A DNA stretch of 45,328 nt from a virus, in IMG/VR virus record IMGVR_UViG_3300030450_003920, positions 1-45,328 of that record, one strand, 5' to 3'. The notes below the pieces were generated by a model that saw only the letters and a program-made list of their open reading frames with translations, was not told the DNA's origin and did no database searches. The translations under genes and the position numbers were made by a program. Position 1 is the first letter of the stretch, and each line of letters opens with the position of its first letter. Shown piece by piece: positions 30,950 through 40,601 of the stretch.

Positions 30950-31497
30950 TATAATTCTACCTTTGGCATATAGTAAGTATTTCCATTCATATAACTATTA
31001 GAATCAGGAGATATAGATATAGATTCAAATGATATAGAATCAAATGAATGTTCATTATTTTCTGAATCAAAATTATTCCAGTATGTAATCTTAGCTCCAT
31101 TTTTTGATTTATTTAATACAAATGGCTTGAAATTACTCCAATTATTATCTCCATAGGTATCAACAAATATGCCATCATAAGTAGATAGATTATTCGCAGT
31201 ATACCAATCTCCTTCTATAACAGTAACATTTGATTTTCCGTTTGCCCATATTTTTAATTTTTCAATAATCTGTGGGTGTATTTCAACTATCGTATGAGAA
31301 TTAACACCCTGTGCCTGTATATAATCAGCACAAATTCCCATACCAAATCCTATTTCTAATATATCACCTTTATTATGACATATAAATTCTGATGATTTTT
31401 CCATTATAGGAGCTTCCCAATCCATCATAACTTCAGCTCCATCTGAATTAACTATCTTGCTATCAAAAAACTCTAATATTTCGTCTTTAAAAGCCAT
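30949..31497 (-). CDS. GAMT/RMT2-like SAM-dependent methyltransferase
   Basis: 182 residues, class I Rossmann methyltransferase. Motifs: DWEAPIM at 26-32, motif I GDILEIGFGMGI at 44-55, VEIHP with the acidic SAM-binding E72, EGDW at 95-98 and YDGIFVDTYGD at 107-117. The DWExPxM plus GFGMGI and D-G-I-F-x-D-T-Y combination is that of guanidinoacetate/arginine (RMT2-like) N-methyltransferases, so an amidine or guanidino nitrogen is a plausible target. It is flanked by fibre genes with one-base overlaps on both sides, which suggests modification of a virion protein or an incoming surface function. No ribosome site is visible. Confidence 0.8.
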   Translation of the reverse strand: MAFKDEILEFFDSKIVNSDGAEVMMDWEAPIMEKSSEFICHNKGDILEIGFGMGICADYIQAQGVNSHTIVEIHPQIIEKLKIWANGKSNVTVIEGDWYTANNLSTYDGIFVDTYGDNNWSNFKPFVLNKSKNGAKITYWNNFDSENNEHSFDSISFESISISPDSNSYMNGNTYYMPKVEL

Positions 31498-33125
31498 TAA
31501 AATTGAAAGTCCAATGTTGCTACACCATAAGCTATTTCATTATCAGCATCCCAATAAAAACTTAATATATCAACATGATTCGCATCTGTTGTTAATGTTG
31601 GATTACTTCCACCTGCCCATTTAACTGCTGTTTGACCATCTGCTAATGATTCATCAAATTCATAAACTTTATAATTAGTGATAGTTCTACTTCCTGTTCC
31701 ATCTTGCTTTACAAGTAACTGAAAATTACCTGATGCTAAAGGAAAAAAGAGCTGTAAATTAGTTATATTCCCACTTCCAAATGTTAAATTTTGTTTATTA
31801 GAATGTCTAAAATCTACCACAGTTGTAGTTGCATCATAAGTAGGCTCTAATTGAGTAAATCCTACACAAGTTGAGCCAAAATGTATTTCATTTCCATCAT
31901 CCCCTTTTTCTGAAAGCATCATTAATACATCTCCACCTACAGCTATTCTTAGAACATCATCAGATACTTCATATATATAGGTATTTCCTAAACCACCACC
32001 ATCAAAAAATAATTTCTTTGCTGCATCTATTGATAAATCAGATGAATTAATATTTACTTGATTTGTTGCAGCTTCAATCATATCAACTAAATTTGTTCCA
32101 CCAACAACAAAACTTAAAGTATCATCAGAAGATTCTCTTATACTTGTATGAGTTCCTCCATCAAAGTATAAAGTATCAGCTGCATTTATAATTATTTTTT
32201 GGCTTGCAGGGTCTAATACTAAATCTCCATCAGGCTGTATAGTTAAATGTCCAACTGTAGTATCTGTATCATGCGTCTTAATTGTTGTAACTGCATTATC
32301 ATCAATATCTACAGAAAAATAATCTAATATATTTGCAGGATTCATTAATTTTAATATTCCATCATCTGAATTAATTTGCATTCTAGCAGAAAGCGTTTCA
32401 TCAGATTGAGTTTCATAAAAGAAAAAACTATTCCCTTCATTAACTGCAAATGACATAACGCCAGAATCATTCATTCCAATGTTTCCAAAATTATCAGTAT
32501 CATAAGTTAATTTAAGCAAATGTGTTTGAGCTGATGATTGCCAATTATCATCATAATCTGAGTTATATTTAATTTCAAGTGTTGAACCATCATATGTAAG
32601 TGTTGGTTCTGCATCCATTGCTCCAATTGATTGTCCAACAGTTAATAATTGATTTTCTGCAGTGCTGCTTATATTATCATGAGAATCATTTTCAGAATAA
32701 TACCAAGTACCACCATTATCTTCGCATGATTTTTTATCAGTATAATTAGCTATTGAGCAATATGCTGTTTTGTAATCAATATTGTCAATTGAAATTCCTA
32801 AATCAGATTTCATCTCATCAACTGTTCTATATTTCACTTGAGTATTATCACTAATAAGAAGTCTTTCAGCTTCATTTGTAGAGTTTTGTAACTTATTTAA
32901 GGTCAGTTTGTTTGTTTTAAGCTCCATAATTGATGTTTTTTCGAGCTTTTTTAGTTCCTGCATCTTATTTGCTGCATACCAAGTATTTCCTATTTTAGCG
33001 CATAAATATACGCCTTTGCCTTTTATACTTGAAATTGCAAAATCACCTTCTAATCCAAATTCACGAGTAGGAAATCTGTTAAGTATTCTTGTCTTAGTAG
33101 CCTTTTGACCTTTAAGATTAGCCAT
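31497..33125 (-). CDS. Tail fibre protein with repeated beta modules, 542 aa
   Basis: A short N-terminal attachment part (GLEGDFAISSIKGKGVYLCA), then repeats of the form LYFDGG-TxI-E-x-S-D-D-T/V-L with VVGG-like strands (two clear copies, about residues 318-345 and 370-402), and a C-terminal domain (SRTITNYKVYEF, DILSFYWDADNEIAYGVATL). Such beta-repeat fibres form trimers and bind the cell surface. It overlaps the flanking genes by one base each (TAATGG) and lacks an obvious ribosome site. It probably attaches to the nozzle protein encoded just upstream. Confidence 0.75.
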   Translation of the reverse strand: MANLKGQKATKTRILNRFPTREFGLEGDFAISSIKGKGVYLCAKIGNTWYAANKMQELKKLEKTSIMELKTNKLTLNKLQNSTNEAERLLISDNTQVKYRTVDEMKSDLGISIDNIDYKTAYCSIANYTDKKSCEDNGGTWYYSENDSHDNISSTAENQLLTVGQSIGAMDAEPTLTYDGSTLEIKYNSDYDDNWQSSAQTHLLKLTYDTDNFGNIGMNDSGVMSFAVNEGNSFFFYETQSDETLSARMQINSDDGILKLMNPANILDYFSVDIDDNAVTTIKTHDTDTTVGHLTIQPDGDLVLDPASQKIIINAADTLYFDGGTHTSIRESSDDTLSFVVGGTNLVDMIEAATNQVNINSSDLSIDAAKKLFFDGGGLGNTYIYEVSDDVLRIAVGGDVLMMLSEKGDDGNEIHFGSTCVGFTQLEPTYDATTTVVDFRHSNKQNLTFGSGNITNLQLFFPLASGNFQLLVKQDGTGSRTITNYKVYEFDESLADGQTAVKWAGGSNPTLTTDANHVDILSFYWDADNEIAYGVATLDFQF

Positions 33126-36100
33126 TATTTAATTCTTTTGTTTCTGTATACTATTGATATATCATTAATTTCAAAGTCAGCTGCAACACCTGTTGATACA
33201 CCTAAATCTACTACATAAGCTTGTAATTGAAATGTATATATATTATTAACTTCTGAAGGATTATCAAATTTTAATTCAGCTGTTTTCCATTTACCATCTG
33301 TTTCATTTAATGTGCTTGAAGTATAAGCATCTGTTCCAGAACTATTGCTCATTCCTTTTGAAAATTTACTGCTTGTAGAAAAAAGAATATTATAATTATT
33401 AGCTCCATTAATAGAACCTTTTAATCTTATTCCAGAGTCAGTTCCATCTGTGCCAACTTTATAAGTAATATATACTTTATAAAGCTTTTTAAGTACATTT
33501 ATATCGCCAAATGTAAAATCCTTAGTTGCAAAGTAAAATGGTTTTTTATTTGAAGAATCTGTTGTTCCTGCATGATTCCATTTTTTTATTCCATTATAAT
33601 TCCAGTTAGTCCAAGAACTATAATGAGAATGATAAAGTATATCTCCATCTGTATTTGTTATCATATTTGAAGAATTTCCTGCATCAGTAGTAGTTGTATT
33701 ATTAAATACATTTGAAACCATTGACCATGATTTTGTTGGAAAATGATACATTGCCCCAGTTGATATTCCCAGTGTACTCATAGATTCATCTCTATATTTT
33801 ACTAAAAGAGTATCTCTTTTTTGGACATAACCTAATACAGGAGATTGAGTTTTAGAATCAGTAGCGTTGTCAACAAACCAATAATTATAGCCTATCAATG
33901 CAAAGTCTGAAGAAGAAGGTATTTTATCATCTATAAGATTTGCCATCGTTTTTCCATCATATAAATAGCATCCTCTTTCATTCGCCCAAATAACTCCATG
34001 AGGAGTCTTTGTAACGCTACAAGGTTTTACAACGCCAACATTATAAAATGTATCTTCCAATACATCATAATCACCTGATATATTTATAACAAATACTTTA
34101 TTTCTTTTAAATTGTAAGAGTTTATCTTTATATGATTCTAAAGCAGTTATTTCATCGCCATCATTGATAGCTACATCAATATAACTTGATGCTGGTAATA
34201 TATTATATTTTCCAGGAGGAGACTTTAACATTCTATCTCCATATATTCTTCCATTTTGGTATATATTGCCTACAAATAATCTGCTATTTGCTATTGTTGA
34301 TGCTTTATATCTACATGTCATATTTGCTAAAGAAATACCATCATCTTGACTTATAAAAGTCTCTGATTCATAACTATTAATCTCATTGAAGGCTGGAAAA
34401 TTATCACGAGAAAGAGTAAATATATATCCTCCTAATGAATCACTCCATGTTCCTTGGCCTGTTATAGCTGAAGTTGAAGAATGTAAAGTTAAATCATTAT
34501 GGTCAACATAAAATTGCAAATAATATATATCAGATTCTGTATCTCTCATATAAAATTTAGTTTTGGTTATATAAGGGTCTTCTATCTTACTTTTTGCTAA
34601 TACAACAGTTATACTAGGTGCAAAGCCTTCAATAATATTTGTTTCACCTTCATCATTCTCTCCTAATATAGCAGCAGATTCAAGCAAATTGGATTCTTCC
34701 TTAAATATATTAACACATGTTGATGCTATTTTGTATTTTCTTTCTCCCCAACCAGTTGCATCAAAATCTTCAGGCAATTTCCATGAAAAGCTAATATTTG
34801 CTCCTTCATTTGTTAGCATTTGGTCGTCTGGAGAAAATGCTTCATCATCTTGCAGTTCTTGATTATGAAAATTAATATCTAATTTTTCTATAACAAATCT
34901 TGAATAAGTGGCAATATTATAATGGAATCTTTTAAATCCACTAATATTTGTAGATGTATCATATGAAGCACCTGAATGGTATTTATAAGCAAACATTTCA
35001 TTATATTCCTCATTATCTTCAGGAAAAATTTGTTCAATACTAATTAAGATATTATTATTATCGCCAATAGTAGTTAATTCTCCTATAGCAAAAGATTCTT
35101 CAAGTTCTAATTTGCACGATAATCTTACTAACGTATTTTGTCCTGCACCACCACCGTAAGTATTATCATCTGTATATTGAAATTTAGATTCTATTATTCT
35201 GCCTGTACCATCCCAAATATGAGGATTGTCATGTACACTTGTAGCAAGCTGTGTTTCAGATGCGGTTTTTCCAATTTCATATAAACGATAATTGTCAGTA
35301 AATGTCTCAATAGGCTCTCCTGAAATCATTTTATTATAAGCATCTTCATAATTTCCGTCTAATTGTCCTATTTTAATTACAAAATAAGGAACTTTCATAC
35401 CATTTATTGTAGGGGGACTGTCATGATGAGTCCCTTGTTCTTCAAGTCTAAATACTAAATCAATACTTGAAATATCTCCAGATGACTCAAGCATCATATC
35501 CTGTATATCTTCTCCGTTTAAAACTATGCATAAAGGATTTCTTGCTTTATTTTGTTCTGTAGAAGTTGAATCCCAATTTTCAGTTGCATATACATAATAC
35601 ATCGCATTACTAGCCACAGTCTGATGTTCATACCATCCTACTCCCATATTTGTAGCTAATTCAAAAAAACTTCCACTAGGATTGCCTTCTGAATTATAAT
35701 AATTCTCTATAATTAATTCATTATCATCATTAATATTGTCATCTGTAATTAAAGTTCTCATATGATTTTCACTAATATTAGGATTTATTAAAGCTTCATA
35801 CCATTCGCAATCTGTTTTATAAAATTGTGCAGGTCCATCAATTCCCATATATTCGTTATGAACATCTGAATTTAGTGTAGCTGAATTAAAAAATTTAACA
35901 TTAGATACAACTCCTTTATCAAGATAATGCCTTATAAGATGTCCTTGTTGATGATTTGTCCCAAAACAAGCCATATCCCAATTTGTTGAACCTGTTGATT
36001 CATTTTCTCTGTATTTTATTCCTGCAAACTTTTCATTTAAATAATCTATGCCATTTAAAGCAGCTCCTAAATATAAATCTGCAATATATTCATTAATCTG

Positions 36101-38422
36101 CATTTCAGGTGGTGTTGGTAAAGGATTGTTTATAAATTGCCATCCTCTTGGTCTTATTGATTCATTAGCAACATTTTTTCTTGATTCATGGTATAAAAGC
36201 ATATTAGAATTATTATTAGAGAAATTTGCATCACTTATTTTTAGCATCCCATTAATATAATTAAATATAGGTCTTGCCTTAATTCCATTCCATACTATTC
36301 TATCATGCATCCATGAACTAGAATTTTGTGAATAAAAAGATAAACCACTATAATTAGGAGTATTATTTGATAATATGGTTATTGTATCAGATTCTTCTCT
36401 TGTTGTTGTAAAATCGCCAGAAAGGCTAATATTGTCAAAATATACTTCTTGAGTATCAGAAGCTCCTAGTGTATTACCAGCTCTATTTCCATAAGAACCT
36501 GCATGAAATCGTATTTTCCAAGTATCTACTTCAGTATAGCCTATAGGCACTTGAAATTCAAATTTATAATTATTCCACGATTTAATATCAGTTGAAAATG
36601 GACTTGCTGTTTTAAAATCTCCCATTGTCGCTAAATCATTTCTTGCTTTAAATACAGTAACACCATGAAGAAAAGCATATGCAGAGCTACGAGTTTGATG
36701 CGCTTTATGACTTCTAAATTTAATTTTTACACTTGATGTAGTTCCTGATGGATTGTTTGGTGATTTAAATTTTATATAACCATATTTTTCACCTATATTA
36801 ACATAATTTCTTCCTGTTGTAGTGCTTGATGGATTTCCTTCAAAAGCTCGTGTAGATGTATATGTTTTTGCTACTATTGATTCTCCATTTCTTATACTAC
36901 CAGAAGTTGAATTTTCAACTCTACATTTTAATTCAGAACCATTTTGAGCATCATATAAAAAATTTAAATAATACATTGTATTTGCTTCCAAGGTAAGTGT
37001 TTGACTAAGCCAATTGCCATCAGAAGATTGCTGCAACATAATACTTCCAGCATGTCCATTATACCGTTGTGCATTATTTGGAACATCTATAGCCCCACCA
37101 TCTGTATCTTCAATCCAATGTTCGTGTAAAGTGCCATCTGGAGATGTAAAATCACCATTATCAATATAATTAACCATTTCATTTAAAATATAATTACTAT
37201 TAGCGGTTCCAGTTTGCCAAGTAGATTTTCCATCACATAATGTTAATCCAGTTTCATTTATCGAACCAATAGTAAGTGTTGCATATCGAAGAGTTCCTGT
37301 AGTATAACTAGGGTCTTGAATAGTTATTGTATCATTTGCAACATATCCACTACCTCTTTGCTCTTGCAATATAAATGTTGGTACATTAGAAGAAATAACA
37401 ACAGAAAATTTTACACCTGAACCAGCAGTTCCATCACTAGCAGTATGCGTAATATTCTCATATGTTCCATCTGCTTCAAAATTACCTGATAAATTACCTT
37501 CTCCTGTTGTAGGAGTTAAATCTGATATAGTTTTTACGCTACCTTTTGTATCAGCAACAGATGTTGAATGAATTGTAACAAAGGGTACTCTTTCGCCATA
37601 AATTGTTCCGCTTCCATCTTCATTTCCATCAGAAACATCATTATACCATTTGTCTTTAGCAGCGCAATCAAAGGATAGTAAATATTTAGTTCCAGGAACA
37701 AGAGTTTGAGCAGGTTCGTATTCAATATAACCTAAATTTTCTGTTTGGTCATCTGTTATACTTGTATGCTTAGTATATATATAATAATTATTTGAAAATG
37801 CTTGGCCTCCTATAGAAGCATTTAATGTTGGATTGCCAGCTTCATCAGCTCCATTTGTTATATAATCTTCTATTGCAACACCAGCATTTCCTGTCCATGC
37901 ACTACTTGGAGTCCATCTATATATCATATATTTTGAAGTATTATCAGGTGTTGTATCCCAATTATTTGAACCTGATGATATTGTTAATACAGGGGGTGCT
38001 GCTGTTGATGATGCTGTTATTTTTCTTGATTGCCCTTTACCTGTTCCTTCATAAATAAATATTGTCATATCTCCATAATAATTTGAAGATTGTGCAGGGG
38101 CAGTTGATTCTAAAGTTGCAGTTGTGCTAGCTCCTGCTGATAAAGTTCCCATTTTAAATCCAGAGTTAAATGCTCCATCTATATTCCAAGCGGTATAATC
38201 AGAACTAAATTGAAATAAACCATATCCATCTTGAGCATTTGCTGTAGAAAAGGCTTCTGTTTGTATAAAACTTTCACCCATGCCAGCAACACGAATGATG
38301 CCAGCATGGTCAACTACTGCATTCCAGTTTTGAGCAAATTGAGTATCATCAATATCTCTTGCATCAGAGTAACAATTTAGCCCTCCAGAAAAGTCTCTTA
38401 TTTCTAACAACTTTTTAGCCAT
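33125..38422 (-). CDS. Giant tail nozzle-like protein with inserted sugar-binding-like modules, 1765 aa
   Basis: The N-terminus, LLEIRDFSGGLNCYSDARDI followed by DDTQFAQNWNAVVDHAGIIR, is the signature of P22 gp10/nozzle-type tail proteins. The C-terminal ~400 residues have nozzle-type repeats (KDKLLQFKRNKVFVINISGD, NERGCYLYDGK, FPTKSWSMVSN) consistent with a beta-propeller. Between them lie Ser/Thr/Gly/Asn-rich beta domains; segments such as LSQTLTLEANTMYYLNFLYD and YKFEFQVPIGYTEVDTWKIR look like carbohydrate-binding sandwiches. Usual nozzle proteins are much shorter, so about 1,000 residues are inserted. It probably both extends the tail and binds the host surface. Confidence 0.7.
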   Translation of the reverse strand: MAKKLLEIRDFSGGLNCYSDARDIDDTQFAQNWNAVVDHAGIIRVAGMGESFIQTEAFSTANAQDGYGLFQFSSDYTAWNIDGAFNSGFKMGTLSAGASTTATLESTAPAQSSNYYGDMTIFIYEGTGKGQSRKITASSTAAPPVLTISSGSNNWDTTPDNTSKYMIYRWTPSSAWTGNAGVAIEDYITNGADEAGNPTLNASIGGQAFSNNYYIYTKHTSITDDQTENLGYIEYEPAQTLVPGTKYLLSFDCAAKDKWYNDVSDGNEDGSGTIYGERVPFVTIHSTSVADTKGSVKTISDLTPTTGEGNLSGNFEADGTYENITHTASDGTAGSGVKFSVVISSNVPTFILQEQRGSGYVANDTITIQDPSYTTGTLRYATLTIGSINETGLTLCDGKSTWQTGTANSNYILNEMVNYIDNGDFTSPDGTLHEHWIEDTDGGAIDVPNNAQRYNGHAGSIMLQQSSDGNWLSQTLTLEANTMYYLNFLYDAQNGSELKCRVENSTSGSIRNGESIVAKTYTSTRAFEGNPSSTTTGRNYVNIGEKYGYIKFKSPNNPSGTTSSVKIKFRSHKAHQTRSSAYAFLHGVTVFKARNDLATMGDFKTASPFSTDIKSWNNYKFEFQVPIGYTEVDTWKIRFHAGSYGNRAGNTLGASDTQEVYFDNISLSGDFTTTREESDTITILSNNTPNYSGLSFYSQNSSSWMHDRIVWNGIKARPIFNYINGMLKISDANFSNNNSNMLLYHESRKNVANESIRPRGWQFINNPLPTPPEMQINEYIADLYLGAALNGIDYLNEKFAGIKYRENESTGSTNWDMACFGTNHQQGHLIRHYLDKGVVSNVKFFNSATLNSDVHNEYMGIDGPAQFYKTDCEWYEALINPNISENHMRTLITDDNINDDNELIIENYYNSEGNPSGSFFELATNMGVGWYEHQTVASNAMYYVYATENWDSTSTEQNKARNPLCIVLNGEDIQDMMLESSGDISSIDLVFRLEEQGTHHDSPPTINGMKVPYFVIKIGQLDGNYEDAYNKMISGEPIETFTDNYRLYEIGKTASETQLATSVHDNPHIWDGTGRIIESKFQYTDDNTYGGGAGQNTLVRLSCKLELEESFAIGELTTIGDNNNILISIEQIFPEDNEEYNEMFAYKYHSGASYDTSTNISGFKRFHYNIATYSRFVIEKLDINFHNQELQDDEAFSPDDQMLTNEGANISFSWKLPEDFDATGWGERKYKIASTCVNIFKEESNLLESAAILGENDEGETNIIEGFAPSITVVLAKSKIEDPYITKTKFYMRDTESDIYYLQFYVDHNDLTLHSSTSAITGQGTWSDSLGGYIFTLSRDNFPAFNEINSYESETFISQDDGISLANMTCRYKASTIANSRLFVGNIYQNGRIYGDRMLKSPPGKYNILPASSYIDVAINDGDEITALESYKDKLLQFKRNKVFVINISGDYDVLEDTFYNVGVVKPCSVTKTPHGVIWANERGCYLYDGKTMANLIDDKIPSSSDFALIGYNYWFVDNATDSKTQSPVLGYVQKRDTLLVKYRDESMSTLGISTGAMYHFPTKSWSMVSNVFNNTTTTDAGNSSNMITNTDGDILYHSHYSSWTNWNYNGIKKWNHAGTTDSSNKKPFYFATKDFTFGDINVLKKLYKVYITYKVGTDGTDSGIRLKGSINGANNYNILFSTSSKFSKGMSNSSGTDAYTSSTLNETDGKWKTAELKFDNPSEVNNIYTFQLQAYVVDLGVSTGVAADFEINDISIVYRNKRIK

Positions 38423-38568
38423 TATCCAACCTTGAACTTATCGACAACAGGTTTGATAATCATATCCCAGACAATGTCATCCTTCTTTGAAGGTGACAGC
38501 TTAATAGCTTTCTCAACAACATATAGAGCTAATAAGCACCATTCCCAGTTTGCTAGTAATGTTTCCAT
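38422..38568 (-). CDS. Small holin-like membrane protein, 48 aa
   Basis: A short frame with AATAAGGAGAATAAC before the ATG at 38568, ending in a one-base overlap with the nozzle gene. The product starts METLLANWEWCLLALYVVEK, one hydrophobic helix, followed by a Pro/Lys-rich turn LSPSKKDDIVWDM, a pattern seen in small phage holins and membrane proteins (P-x-K-x-D-D). A holin is plausible but not proven; it lies next to other membrane-type genes. Confidence 0.55.
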   Translation of the reverse strand: METLLANWEWCLLALYVVEKAIKLSPSKKDDIVWDMIIKPVVDKFKVG

Positions 38569-38578
38569 GTTATTCTCC

Positions 38579-38857
38579 TTATTTAAAAATCTTAAGTTTC
38601 TTTTCTAATTTATTAAACTTATCATTTAATTTATTAATTTTATCTAACCAATCAACAGGTTTATGTGCAACAGCTTTAATTTCAGCTATATCTTTTTCAA
38701 TGCTTTCTATATACTTCCCATATTTATTTACATTTCTTTGTATTGCTTTTACCTGCATATCTAACTCATTTGGTTCTTCAACATACTTAAGTATTTTATC
38801 CAACTTAAATCTTTTTAATAACTTTCTTGTAATAGTTTCTAAAATTCTATCTATCAT
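38579..38857 (-). CDS. Basic amphipathic helical protein, 92 aa
   Basis: An N-terminal amphipathic basic helix (ITRKLLKRFKLDKILKYVEE) is followed by a long coiled coil (VKAIQRNVNKYGKYIESIEK) and a Lys-rich C-terminal helix (DKFNKLEKKLKIFK). Not a membrane protein by hydropathy, but it could lie on a membrane surface. CTTAAGGAGAATT precedes the ATG. It lies between two probable lysis/virion genes; its function is unknown. Confidence 0.6.
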   Translation of the reverse strand: MIDRILETITRKLLKRFKLDKILKYVEEPNELDMQVKAIQRNVNKYGKYIESIEKDIAEIKAVAHKPVDWLDKINKLNDKFNKLEKKLKIFK

Positions 38858-38865
38858 AATTCTCC

Positions 38866-39369
38866 TTAAGCAACATCATCTATTATAGCTGCGACTATAC
38901 ATTGAACATTGCCACCACCAACTGTTTGGTCTGGGTCTGCTGATATTGCATGTAAATCACCAATTGTTGTATTTGGTAATTTTGCAAACCATGAATGCCC
39001 TGAACTTATCTCTATAGCATTTGTAGAACCATGTGCAACAGTAGAACCATCAAGAACAAGCATAACACTTTCATCTGTAGAACTACTTCCATCTGTTGTC
39101 CCTGTATTTTTTATAAATAAAAACTTTACTTTATCAGATGTTGTAATATCTGCATTTGCTGTACCTGTTGCAACTCCAGCACTATTAGCTAAAAATTTAC
39201 CAGTTATCAAATCAACACTACCTGTATTATGAGGGACGTTTACAATACCATAAAACCATTTATCATTTGCATCAGCAGGAGTATATGAGAAACTTAAATC
39301 TTTTAATGTAGCTTGTATTTCATCAGGTAATAATACTGCTTTTATTGTCATTGTTGCTGCATCAGCCAT
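38866..39369 (-). CDS. Beta-rich virion protein, 167 aa
   Basis: Thr/Ser/Ala-rich with alternating strands and few charged residues (GVATGTANADITTSDKVKFL, ESVMLVLDGSTVAHGS), the look of a phage head-decoration or tail beta-sandwich protein. GATAAAGGAGAATGTA precedes the ATG. The start of the product is MADAATMTIKAVLL. It is likely abundant in the virion given its composition and ribosome site, but this is inferred. Confidence 0.6.
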   Translation of the reverse strand: MADAATMTIKAVLLPDEIQATLKDLSFSYTPADANDKWFYGIVNVPHNTGSVDLITGKFLANSAGVATGTANADITTSDKVKFLFIKNTGTTDGSSSTDESVMLVLDGSTVAHGSTNAIEISSGHSWFAKLPNTTIGDLHAISADPDQTVGGGNVQCIVAAIIDDVA

Positions 39370-39387
39370 TACATTCTCCTTTATCTA

Positions 39388-39600
39388 TCATTCTTGTATA
39401 CCTAGCCATGTTAATATTATACCTATTATAACAGTTATTGTAGTACCTATTGTTTTTATAGCTGTTATAGAATTTTCAGCCACACTCAATCTTCCATTAA
39501 CTTTTTCAAGATGCTTATGATTTGCGTCAACTTTTTCTCGAATATATGTTAAGTGTATCATAACTTCATCTCTATATTTATCTGACTCATTTTTAGGCAT
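39388..39600 (-). CDS. XhlA/holin-like small membrane protein, 70 aa
   Basis: An N-terminal charged coiled coil (IREKVDANHKHLEKVNGRL) is followed by a single C-terminal hydrophobic helix (IGTTITVIIGIILTWLGI). This layout is that of haemolysin XhlA-type and related phage lysis proteins, which help permeabilise the membrane. GAGGATTGATAA precedes the ATG at 39600. Its order next to other membrane proteins suggests a lysis module. Confidence 0.65.
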   Translation of the reverse strand: MPKNESDKYRDEVMIHLTYIREKVDANHKHLEKVNGRLSVAENSITAIKTIGTTITVIIGIILTWLGIQE

Positions 39601-39610
39601 TTATCAATCC

Positions 39611-40072
39611 TCAAGGTATCTGCTTTATTAAGTTATTGTTTAATCTTACAAGCCCTTCAGGAGGGTCAGTGCCTTCAAATGTAATCTTTAAATTAGCATA
39701 GTTATTTTTTATAGGTAGTATTGAAGCTCCTAAATCAGCGCTTATAGCTCCTGCATTACCTTTTCCAAAAATACTTGATACAAATCTAGATTTTCTTTTT
39801 CCGAAATTATTTAACTTAACCTTCAAATCCATTGTAAGTTCTTTAATTTTTATTGAACTATGTGGCACTAAAGTAGCTATTGGAACATTGACATCTTTAT
39901 CTTCAATTTTTATTTTTAGACACTTAGGGTTTCCATCTTCATCTATATACTGGTCTAAAGCCTCAATATGCTGCTTTTCTGCCAGGTTTTGAGCTTGAAC
40001 CACAGCATCATATAGCCCCTTTGTTAAATGGTCTAAAAAGTTGCCTTTTTTAATTTCCTTGTTGGTCGCCAC
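39611..40072 (-). CDS. DUF2589-like protein, 153 aa (GTG start)
   Basis: The GTG at 40072 follows AAAAAGGAGCTTCTG and decides the start; it overlaps the partner gene by 23 bases. The central part, VNVPIATLVPHSSIKIKELT followed by MDLKVKLNN, and EDGNPKCLKIK match the DUF2589 beta-strand plan; the end has PPEGLVRLNNNLIK, parallel to the PEGLMKVLDMLNNSI of the upstream protein. It is shorter and more divergent than its neighbour. Two paralogues in tandem suggest a hetero-oligomer. DUF2589 function is unknown. Confidence 0.6.
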   Translation of the reverse strand: MATNKEIKKGNFLDHLTKGLYDAVVQAQNLAEKQHIEALDQYIDEDGNPKCLKIKIEDKDVNVPIATLVPHSSIKIKELTMDLKVKLNNFGKRKSRFVSSIFGKGNAGAISADLGASILPIKNNYANLKITFEGTDPPEGLVRLNNNLIKQIP

Positions 40073-40592
40073 CAGAAGCTCCTTTTTGCTTGCCTATAGA
40101 ATTGTTTAACATATCTAATACTTTCATTAAGCCTTCAGGTTTTTCTTGCTTGCCTTTAACTGAAACTGAATACTTAGCTGATGTATCAGATTTTCTACTA
40201 TTTTCAGAATGATGAGATACCTTTCCTGTAAAAGAAGCACTCCAGCATCCAAATCCTGCTTTAACACTTAATTCAGCACTTGAATCTGTAGAAGATTTGC
40301 TTGCAGTTTGCGTTGAAACTTCCATATCAAAATTTATATCAATTTCGTCTACACATAAACTTGGTATATTTATTATTGATAATAGAGGTACATCTAATGC
40401 AACACTTTCAGAACCATCTGCATATTTAAATGCAACTGATTTAGTATTGCCATCTTTGTCCATACCTACCTCTGATATGAATTGAGCAGTAGACTGAGCT
40501 AATGCTTTTTGTCCTTCGCATGCAGCTAATAATGGTGCTGCTATTAGGTTTTCTATTGGTAAACCAGTAAATTGGTTTGCTATATTTGCCAT
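40050..40592 (-). CDS. DUF2589 family protein, 180 aa
   Basis: Family features: LPIENLIAAPLLAACEGQKA (N-terminal helix), AQFISEVGMDKDG, SVALDVPLLSIINIPSLCVD, DEIDINFDMEVS, a Ser/Thr-rich strand region and KPEGLMKVLDMLNNSIGK. DUF2589 proteins are known mostly from bacterial genomes, often as tandem pairs, and have no established function. AAGGAGTAAGA precedes the ATG. Here it lies among virion and membrane genes of the late operon, so a structural or membrane-associated role is possible (inference). Confidence 0.7.
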   Translation of the reverse strand: MANIANQFTGLPIENLIAAPLLAACEGQKALAQSTAQFISEVGMDKDGNTKSVAFKYADGSESVALDVPLLSIINIPSLCVDEIDINFDMEVSTQTASKSSTDSSAELSVKAGFGCWSASFTGKVSHHSENSRKSDTSAKYSVSVKGKQEKPEGLMKVLDMLNNSIGKQKGASGGDQQGN

Positions 40593-40601
40593 TCTTACTC
40601 C

